The notes beneath the pieces are model-generated. The model made no database searches. It saw nothing but the letters and a program-made list of their open reading frames with translations, and was not told the DNA's origin. Below are positions 56,240 through 64,000 of a stretch of DNA of 64,000 nucleotides, in pieces. The first letter of the stretch is position 1. Each line of letters starts with the position of its first letter. A program made the translations under genes and the position numbers. Location: positions 135,306,326 through 135,370,325 of the forward strand of contig OY282558.1 in assembly GCA_958295665.1 (NCBI GenBank). Direction: 5' to 3'. This stretch comes from Tipula vernalis. Lineage: Eukaryota; Arthropoda; Insecta; Diptera; Tipulidae.

Positions 56240-56329
56240 AGAATGATTAATAAAAACTAATTCTTGAGTTATGTTAAAATATAGTAGTGTTTATTTGGTC
56301 GCTGGAATTTTGACAGCTAGGGTAAATAG

Positions 56330-56490
56330 AGTTAATAATTTAATAGGACAAAGTTTACTATACTAAAATGGAATTTTCCATGATCAAACCGTCTTAATGT
56401 TTCTAGACTATGCTTGCTTAAAAAGTGAAATAAAAATGATTTAAAATGTGAATTAGTGCGATATAAAAAGTATAGGCGATCATGTACTTC
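56330..56490 (+). repeat. Diverged Gypsy LTR remnant
   Basis: Shares blocks with the solo LTR at 5944-6489: TAAATGGAATTTTCCATGAT-like sequence near 56368, and AAAAGTGAAATAAAAATGATTTAAAA followed by GTGCGATATAAAAAGTA, parallel to the R/U5 part of that LTR. No ends are visible. Confidence 0.55.
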
Positions 56491-56617
56491 GACCTGCCTG
56501 CTGCATAATTGTTATCATCCGATCGTCTTCTTCTTCTTGTTTTGCTAATGCTAACCAACTTGGTGGTTGACGAATTGGCACCTCTGTTACTGTATCGATT
56601 CGGTGCTTTACTATTGA
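56480..56617 (-). pseudogene. pol: Gypsy RT N-terminal fragment
   Basis: The minus strand encodes VKHRIDTVTEVPIRQPP followed by LALAKQEEEDDRMITIMQQAG, the pre-RT and first RT block of Ty3/Gypsy elements (KHxIDTG...PIRQxPR). About 45 residues remain; the BEL E LTR begins immediately to the right, so BEL E inserted into this Gypsy copy. Confidence 0.65.
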
Positions 56618-57315
56618 TGTTACAGCGAACGTTTGCACAATTTTACCCTTTTAGGCCCGTCTCTTTGAATTTCTTAAAAGGGAACCTATTTCAATTACAC
56701 TCGCGATATATTTCTTGAAAAAATCAACGAACTTGTCTAGCCTCAATTGTAAACCACTTAAACAAAATTTTATTTCCAAAATGGCCAGATAAATAAATTA
56801 TACAATGTCGATTATTCTAGACAAGTTTCTTTATTTTTAATGTTTAATTTAGTTTTTATCTTTTCTTTTCAATATTTCTATGCGTACTGTCTTTATTGCC
56901 TTGATAACTTAACTTTTTTAAAAGCTTATATATTTTTTTTATACAACATCAACTTGCTCTTATTAATGACATCTATTACAAAAATTGACAATTACCGCTA
57001 AGCTTTGACTATAAATAATTTATAACACAATAGAGTTCAATGACCAATTAAATACAACAACAAACAACAATAATGACATTTGTTATCAATTATGGTAATT
57101 AAATTAATTGAAGTATAACTAAAGATAGAATAATTAAACATATAATTTATACAGAATGTAGACGAATGGATTAGCTGGTGTTGAATACATTCCAGCTGGA
57201 TAAAACACGGTTTGGCAGTTGTTACAACTTTAGGATATGTATTTACGATTTTAACCCCTTGGTTGTTGATTATTGACTTGTCTTTATTTTTCAGCACAGT
57301 TGTCTGCATGTAACA
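56618..57315 (-). repeat. BEL E 3' LTR
   Basis: Plus-strand ends are TGTTACAGCGAACG and GTCTGCATGTAACA, so the minus strand reads TGTTACATGC...CTGTAACA. Nearly identical to 62613-63309. Open frames inside it are not genes. Confidence 0.9.
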
Positions 57316-58440
57316 TCTTTGCCCCCATTGAATCACCTGATTCAATATCGTGTATTGGAAGCCGGATTAATTTGTGAATAGTGCGTTTGATTACTTTCCC
57401 GCTGTTCGCAGACTTGATGCTGACCACTCGAACTTTATCATCATTACCGTCATGAACATTTGTAACTCGGCCTAATGGCCATTGGGCTGGAGCTATATTA
57501 TCATCCCGCAAAAGTACTACATCGCCAATTTGAATATTTTCTGTCTTTCTCCTCCACTTGTTTCTTCTTTGAAGTGAAGTTAAATAGTCACGATGCCATC
57601 GTTGCCAAAAGTGACGTCGAATTTGTTTGATGATATGCCATCGTGTGTTTAGAGTAATGTTATCACCTTGCGCGGGTGTTAACCTCGTCGATATCTTTAC
57701 ACATACTTGCGCAAATTGGCCTTGAGTTGAGTATTGCCTCAATTTGGATAATCAATGTGTTAAATTCTTCCAAGGTAAGTAAAACGTCTCCAACTACTCG
57801 CTTGAGATGTATCTTTGCCTGTTTGACTGCCGCTTCCCATATACCTCCCATGTGCGGTGAGCCTGGAGGATTGAATTGCCAATCAATTTTTTTCAAACTT
57901 TGGAAAAATGATATTTCACTCTCGTTGCTGGGTATAAATTTATAAAGTTCGATCAGTTGGTTATTGGCACCAACGAAGTTAGTACCGTTGTCACTCACAA
58001 TTGTTTTGCAAATTCCTCTTCTTGCCACAAACCTCTTAAAAGCACCAAGAAAACTTTCTGTTGTTAGATTTCCCGCAACTTCCATATGGACGCATTTAGT
58101 ACTCATACATACAAATATACATATATAAGCCTTCATCTTGATTTGGCCTCCTCTTCTTCGGATCGGGGTAATGTGAAACTTGCTGCTGGTAGGTAGGTTA
58201 CCCATAATTTGTTTTTCTTTGAGTGGACTGTATCTTATACAGGTAACACAGCTGCGCACTATTCGTCGGACAAGTAGTCTTGCTTTGACAATCCAATGTT
58301 TTCGTTTGACAAGGCTTGTTAGTAGAGTGACTCCAGCATGATAATAGGTGACGTGCGTATGTTCGATAATTACTCTGGACAACTTGGAATGTTAGGGTAA
58401 CACGACCGGGTGCTTAACGTCGAATGGAGCGAGAGACTTC
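57316..58440 (-). pseudogene. pol: BEL E integrase
   Basis: Zinc domain: HPVVLP near the RT frame end, then HTHVTYYHAGVTLL and CVTC. The core shows YICIFVCMSTKCVHMEV, the second Asp in VSDNGTNFVGA and the Glu in GGIWEAAVKQ. The first Asp block (normally DYAGP) is replaced by RRRGG, a small deletion. A frameshift after DIDEV, plus a 48-bp deletion relative to the neighbouring copy, leads to HFWQRWHRDYL, QWPLGRVTNVHDG and KRTIHKLIRLPI, ending at 57287. A dead enzyme. Confidence 0.85.
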
Positions 58441-60764
58441 TGGATCCTTCCACCTACTCGAACTATACCATCATCATCTAAAAACGGATTTAGACTGAGA
58501 ATGGAGCTAGAATTTGGAATCGGATTGTCTGCCTTGAGTTGTTTGATCTCGGCTTTAAATTCTGCATTTTGAACAGCTTTAATGAGGAGTCGTTCCGCCA
58601 TCAGCAACTGTTCTCGCATATTGCTGTTGATAATGTTTCCTTGCTTCTTAGCCTTAATGTTATCTACAAATGTTAGTATAAGTGCCAGAACCTTCGCCAT
58701 TCTGAAAAAGCAAGAAAACTTATTAATAATAACATCAAATAACGTTTCGGTTGCGATTGTAGCTTTAAAAGTTGAGGATTTTATTTCAATCTCAGTAACG
58801 GTGTCTGTTTCCGATGGTATTGGCCATAGATCTGGATTCATAATTAGAGTAGGGCCACTAAACCACAATGTACTATTTGCCAGCTCTTCTACCGGAATAC
58901 CGCGGGAAGGTAGATCAGCTGGATTAAGTTTTGACGGTATGTGCCGCCAAAGTTTTCGTGGATACGCATCGATGATTTCACTTGTGCGATTTCCGACAAA
59001 TGTTGACCATCTTCGTGGATGTGCCGAAAACCAATGTAACACAATTTGTGAATCCGTCCATAGAACCTTTTGCGATATTACTATTGTGCTAGCCCTATCA
59101 ATCAATGTTATTAATTTGCTTAGAAACAATGCTCCTAATAACTCTAAGCGAGGGATACTTAATTGTTTCACTGGAGCGACCTTCGATTTCGCCGCAATCA
59201 AAGTAGAATATCCCTCAGCAACACAATATACTGCAGCTGAATACGCATTTTCGCTAGCGTCACTGAATCCATGAAGCGTGAATTTGGTTGTTGTCTTGAT
59301 CCACCTTTGAACCTTAATTTGTGAAATCATCGAATATTCGTGCCTTATTTTGAGCCATTCTTCTAATATATCCTGCGGAAGCTCGTCATCCCATTCTATG
59401 TTTCTGACCCAAAGAGCTTGAAACAAGATTTTGACTCTAATTGTCAATGGAGATAACCACCCTAGTGGATCGAAGTTTTTGCTGGCTTCAGATAATAAGG
59501 TTCGCTTTGTATGGCGGATGCTCTCTGGTAAGTTGGAAGTAAACCCGAATGTATCTTCACCTTGATTCCAAGAAAAACCTAAAATTTTTGTATCTTCTTT
59601 ATTATTTATAGGTTTCGACATTAAATTGCATTGTTCTCCTAAACATCTTAGAATTTCCACATCATTGGATAAAAACTTTCGAAGGTGAAACCCGTGCTTT
59701 TCTAGACAGTTTCGGATGGCGATAATTAAATCCTGCAATTCTTCGATGGTATTTGCTCCCGTCATTAGATCGTCAACATAGGTGTCCTCTTCGATTGATT
59801 TAGCTGCTCTTGGAAATTCTGATTGGATGTTTCTGGCAACTTCCACTAAACTTTGTGTAGCTAAATAAGCAGCTGACGCCGTACCATAAGTAATGGTCTT
59901 TAAACAATATCTACGCACTGGTGCATTGGAGTGTGGACGCCATTAGATATTTTGCAGTTCACTATCCTTTTCAGAGACCCACACTTGTCAATACATTTTT
60001 TCCACATCACCCGTGACCACGAAAACGTGTTGCCTGAAGCGTATAAGGATTTCCACTAGAGGTGATTGTACTGAGGGCCCAGTCATGAGTACATCGTTTA
60101 TGGATACTCCGCTTTGCGATTTCATTGAACCATCAAAAACTACTCGTAATTTTGTAGTTGAACTGGAAGCTTTCTCCACACCGTGATGTGGTAGGTAGTA
60201 CAACTTCTGATCGGGAGGACCCGGTATATATTTCATGTGCCCTAGCCGTTCATATTCCTCCATGAATTGAACGTATAGTGCCTGAAACTCTGGATTGCGT
60301 TTAAACTTGCGTTTCATTGAATGTAACCTACTGAGTGCCTGATGATATGAAGAACCTAACAGCACGGCTGGTGTTCGAAATGGCAGTCTCACTGTGAACT
60401 TCATATCGTTTCCACGAAAGGTTGTGGCCTTGAATAATTCTTCACAACTGTTGTCATCAGTAGTTTCCCTTGGTTTCTTAAGGATTTCCTCTATTTCCCA
60501 GAACATACGCAGATTTCTATCAATATCGGTCAGAATATTGAATGATCTTAAACTTGATGGTCCTGGCGAATGTGGTGTTCCCGCAAGAATCCAACCAAAA
60601 TCAGTTTCTACTGCCACTAGTTTGTTTGGCCAATCAATTTTGCCACTCTTGAGACATTTAAAAAATATATCCACACCAACTAATATGTCTATTGTCGATG
60701 CACCACAACCTTCTGAGTCCGCCAAATTTAACTTCTTAAACTTCGAAAGAAATTCTGTTCCCAA
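58392..60764 (-). pseudogene. pol: BEL E reverse transcriptase and RNase H
   Basis: From 60764: TIDILVGVDIFF, DFGWILAGT, RMFWEIEEIL, KLRVVFDGSMKS and VVTGDVEKMY; in-frame TGA at about 59988 and TAA near 59943 follow. The frame then runs openly: TITYGTASAAYLATQ, the catalytic YVDDLMTGAN, LSEASKNFDPLGWLSP, then RNase H with HGFSDASENAYSAAVY, APVKQLSIPRLELLGALFL, LWTDSQIVLHWFSAHPRRW, HIPSKLNPADLPSRG. Only two premature stops separate it from a full frame. Confidence 0.85.
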
Positions 60765-62316
60765 TTTCCAACTTGGTAAGTTTGTGGTAATTTGCGGAAC
60801 TATGTAAGCATCCGTAATAAACAGTTTCTTGCTTTGTTTTGAAGAGATTGTAATCTCCGTTATCCCCTTTTACTGCCCAACTTTTTCTCGACCCAAGTCC
60901 TTCAATCAACACTCGCCCATTTCTTTTGGGTAGCTTTAATTTCTGGACTAGTGCTTCGGAAATAAATGAAGCTTGCGAACATGAATCCAACAACGCTCTA
61001 CTCTTGATAAACGAGTTATCCTGGCCCTTGATTAGCACAACAGCAGTTGGTAAAATAGCAGTTAACGACTCACAATTCGTTTTATAATTTTGTGATGTGC
61101 TTGCCACCATTGTATTTGAAGCTTCTTGACCATTTTGCATATCCGGAGTGATTTTAAGCTCTTTATCGGAATGAATCAAGGTGCTGTGTTTTCGATGGCA
61201 AATTTGACATCGGGTTTTAACTCTGCAATCCGTAACTCGATGAGTACCACTTAAACAATTGAAGCATCTACCTGATTTTTTGAGATACTCTAATCTTTCG
61301 CTAGTATTCATTTCCTTTAGCCGAGCACACGTAAATATCTTATGATCTTCCTGGCACAATGGACAACTAAACTGGTTTGACATGGGTTTCGTGTTGGTTG
61401 CGAATACCATTTTAGTCGAATTTTTGTGCGAGGCCTTCCTCGTATGTGAACCAAGTGAATCTAACGCATCAGTGTGTTTCGCCAAAAACTTTATCAGCTC
61501 ATCAAATGTGGGGAACTCAGTTTCGGTTGTACTTAAAGCCCATTGGTTTCTGGTTTCCTCATCTAGTTTATTCAAAACAATATAAAGAAGCCATGGATCG
61601 CGCTTTTCTGCCTCTGGCCCAAGTGCCTTTAGTCCTCTTATTACTTCGTCGGAAGTATCCATAAGCTTACGAATGTTTGATGCGGTAGCGTGATTAATAT
61701 TCGCCTGTTCCATGAAGGTTTTAATAAAAGCTGAAACCGTATGTCGTTTTCGATCATATCTGTTACACAATCGTTGGAAAGCTTCATAATAGTTGGCCTC
61801 GGTAATACTAAAATTCCTTATTAATGATTCCGCTTCCCCCTTTAGCAAGCTTTTAAGGTACTGGAATTTCTGAGCTGCTGTAAGCCCTTCCTTCTCATGT
61901 ATAGTAACCGAATATAAATCAAAGAATGATTGCCACTGCATGTAGTCACCAGAGAATGTTGGAATGCAAATCTTTGGTAGTCGTATATCCCCAAATTGCT
62001 GTTGTGAAGCATTTAGTGTATTATTATGTGGCAGGTTATCCGTGGTCTCTTTAACAGACAGTTTACGTATTCGTGCATTCAAGAATGATACAGGGCTATA
62101 ATAATCTTCTTCGAATTCAGCGATCTCTGAAACCTCATTTCCTTCTAGTTTGAACATTTTGCTTTCCACACTTGTAAACTGCTCAAGAAGATCTTGTGCA
62201 CGGGATAGTCTGACCTGGAGTACTTCGACATTGGCATCAGGATTAGTGGTAATAAAAGCAAGAATCCTCTTCATACAACCTTTAATGTTCTCTCGAGTCT
62301 TTTTTAATGCCTCCAT
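60736..62316 (-). pseudogene. gag: BEL E gag and protease
   Basis: An almost intact 526-codon frame from MEALKKTREN: an N-terminal helical region, then LPKICIPTFSGDYMQWQSFF, QKFQYLKSLLKGEAESLI, GLKALGPEAEKRDPWLLYI, and zinc groups CPLCQEDHKIFTC, CFNCLSGTHRVTDC and CQICHRKH. The protease site reads LLDSCSQASFIS, a Cys where Gly is otherwise invariant (D-S/T-G). A shift near 60845 removes the frame before VPQITTNLP. Gag forms the particle shell. Confidence 0.85.
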
Positions 62317-62591
62317 TTCACTTAATTTAGCCTCTCGTTGGTACCACGTGAAATTCTGTTTTTTATTCGATAGTTTTACTGTTTAACAATACGCACCAAA
62401 TTCCCAGTGAAATAATTTTATTATTTTACGTCGTATGAGATTATCACAATGCAATTATTATATATATAAATCTCTTTATTAAAAAATGTGGTACTTATCT
62501 GATGTGGGGCTCCTCGATCGATACTAATATTATCCGTCTTAATCTTCGAATCCTAAATATATTGTTGTAATATTGGTTGATTTTTCCACGT

Positions 62592-62612
62592 GATCCGGCT
62601 CGAAGGACAAAA
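62592..62612 (-). other. BEL E primer binding site (tRNA-Tyr-like)
   Basis: The minus strand next to the 5' LTR reads TTGTCCTTCGAGCCGGATCA, the tRNA-Tyr complement seen in BEL A and D, with one base changed in the TGG start. Confidence 0.7.
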
Positions 62613-63309
62613 TGTTACAGCGAACGTTTGCACAATTTTACCCTTTTAGGCCCGTCTCTTTGAATTTCTTAAAAGGGAACCTATTTCAATTACACTCGCG
62701 ATATATTTCTTGAAAAAATCAACGAACTTGTCTAGCCTCAATTGTAAACCACTTAAACAAAATTTTATTTCCAAAATGGCCAGATAAATAAATTAGACAA
62801 TGTCGATTATTCTAGACAAGTTTCTTTATTTTTAATGTTTAATTTAGTTTTATCTTTTCTTTCCAATATTTCTATGCGTACTGTCTTTATTGCCTTGATA
62901 ACTTAACTTTTTTAAAAGCTTATATATTTTTTTTATACAACATCAACTCGCTCTTATTAATGACATCTATTACAAAAATTGACAATTACCGCTAAGCTTT
63001 GACTATAAATAATTTATAACACAATAGAGTTCAATGACCAATTAAATACAACAACAAACAACAATAATGACATTTGTTATCAATTATGGTAATTAAATTA
63101 ATTGAAGCATAACTAAAGATAGAATAATAAAACATATAATTTATACAGAATGTAGACGAATGGATTAGCTGGTGTTGAATACACCCCAGCTGGATAAAAC
63201 ACGGTTTGGCAGTTGTTACAACTTTAGGATATGTATTTACGATTTTAACCCCATGGTTGTTGATTATTGATTTGTCTTTATTTTTCAGCATAGTTGTCTG
63301 CATGTAACA
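62613..63309 (-). repeat. BEL E 5' LTR, shared with BEL F
   Basis: It is the same LTR as 56618-57315, with few substitutions. On its right side lies not host DNA but the GGGGGCAAAGA tract and pol terminus of a second copy, so this LTR serves both elements. Confidence 0.9.
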
Positions 63310-64000
63310 TCTTTGCCCCCATTGAATCACCTGATTCAATATCGTGTATTGGAAGCCGGATTAATTTGTGAATAGTGCGTTTGATTACTTTCCCGCTGTT
63401 CGCAGACTTGATGCTGACCACTCGAACTTTACCATCATTACCGTCATGAACATTTGTAACTCGGCCTAATGGCCATTGGGCTGGAGCTATATTATCATCC
63501 CGCAAAAGTACTACATCGCCAATTTGAATATTTTCTGTCTTTCTGCTTCACTTGTTTCTTCTTTGAAGTGAAGTTAAATAGTCACGATGCCATCGTTGCC
63601 AAAAGTGACGTCGAATATGTTTGATGATATGCCATCGTGTGTTTGGAGTAATGTTATCACCTTCCTCACCTCCATCAGCAATGTCCATAAATGTTCGGCC
63701 TATTAAAAAATGCGCGGGTATTAACCTCGTCGATATCTTCACACATACTTTCGCAAATTGGCCTTGAGTTGAGTATTGCCTCAATTTGGATAATCAATGT
63801 GTTAAATTCTTCCAAGGTAAGTAAAACGTCTCCAACTACTCGCTTGAGATGTATCTTTGCCTGTTTGTCTGCCGCTTTCCATATACCTCCCATGTGCGGT
63901 GAGCCTGGAGGATTGAATTGCCAATCAATTTTTTTCAAACTTAGGAACGATGATATTTCACTCTCGTTGCTGAGTATAAATTTATAAAGTTCGATCAGTT
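63310..64000 (-). pseudogene. pol: BEL F integrase, second tandem copy running off the window
   Basis: The pol C-terminus (KRTIHKLIRLPI, QWPLGRVTNVHDG, HFWQRWHRDYL) and part of the integrase core (DWQFNPPGSPHMGGIW with the catalytic Glu position read as IWKAA, Glu changed to Lys) are nearly identical to BEL E. The 48 bp missing from BEL E are present here (FLIGRTFMDIADGGEE). The frame break after DIDEV is shared with BEL E; another break at 63548 is private. The remainder lies beyond base 64000. Confidence 0.85.

Larger units (their letters stand above)
56618..63309 (-). mobile_element. BEL E, BEL/Pao element with both LTRs
   Basis: Minus strand: 5' LTR 62613-63309, primer site, gag, protease, RT, RNase H, integrase, 3' LTR 56618-57315. 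The two LTRs differ at only about ten positions over roughly 698 bp, so the copy is comparatively young. The purine-rich GGGGGCAAAGA lies right before the 3' LTR. The 5' LTR is also the 3' LTR of another copy extending off the window. Confidence 0.85.

Noticed and set aside
57037..57345. 102-codon minus frame in the BEL E LTR, with a near-identical frame at 63031-63339
   Set aside because: It lies within the LTR and the pol terminus, and is repeated only because the LTR is. No protein family resemblance.

Overview
This window looks like AT-rich insect chromosomal DNA, most likely dipteran. The evidence is the transposon repertoire: BEL/Pao elements primed by tRNA-Tyr, a Gypsy element with an F-type envelope gene, Jockey- and I-type LINEs, a P-element-type THAP transposase, and Tigger, PIF/Harbinger, hAT and Helitron remnants. 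Short-intron host genes agree. No bacterial, organellar or CRISPR features were seen. The species cannot be fixed from sequence alone.

The most interesting content is three related host genes at 630-1443 (minus), 27323-28158 (minus) and 55429-56239 (plus). Each has a two-exon structure with one intron directly after ATG-AG (phase 2) and encodes 250-255 residues with a complete caspase-like p20/p10 architecture. All three have lost the catalytic His (now Thr), the catalytic Cys (now Pro) and the Arg of the substrate pocket, which is replaced by an acidic loop. All three frames are open although everything around them is decayed. They look like an amplified family of catalytically dead caspase homologues embedded in transposon debris.

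Layout. 1-3 kb: pseudo-caspase 1 and a minus-strand Helitron helicase remnant. 5.3-18.6 kb: a decayed Gypsy element (gag, RT, RNase H, integrase, envelope), split by a BEL element (5676-13006), which itself carries a solo LTR and a 163-bp insert in its LTRs. The envelope region is split by a PIF/Harbinger element. 18.6-24.4 kb: a Jockey-type LINE on the minus strand, interrupted by an (AT)n-bearing insert. 25.2-27.2 kb: a BEL fragment, followed by pseudo-caspase 2. 28.5-30.1 kb: a Tigger-like transposon. 30.6-34.4 kb: a P-type THAP transposase gene broken by a 793-bp TGCATTA-rich insertion. 35.4-35.9 kb: a second, isolated envelope fragment. 36.2-45.9 kb: a third BEL element with a nearly complete I-type LINE (40451-45625) bounded by a 15-bp target duplication. 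46.4-49.5 kb: a second Gypsy fragment carrying a hAT-type MITE. 49.6-54.2 kb: a fourth BEL element. 55.2-56.2 kb: pseudo-caspase 3. 56.3-64.0 kb: a Gypsy remnant, then a BEL element joined through a shared LTR to a second copy of the same family that runs off the window.

The mobile elements are mutually nested, so their relative ages can be read directly: Gypsy before BEL A before the solo LTR; Gypsy env before Harbinger; BEL C before the I-type LINE; Gypsy B before the hAT MITE. Almost every transposon coding frame is broken. The exceptions are ORF1 of the I-type LINE and the 5' ORF of the P-type gene.
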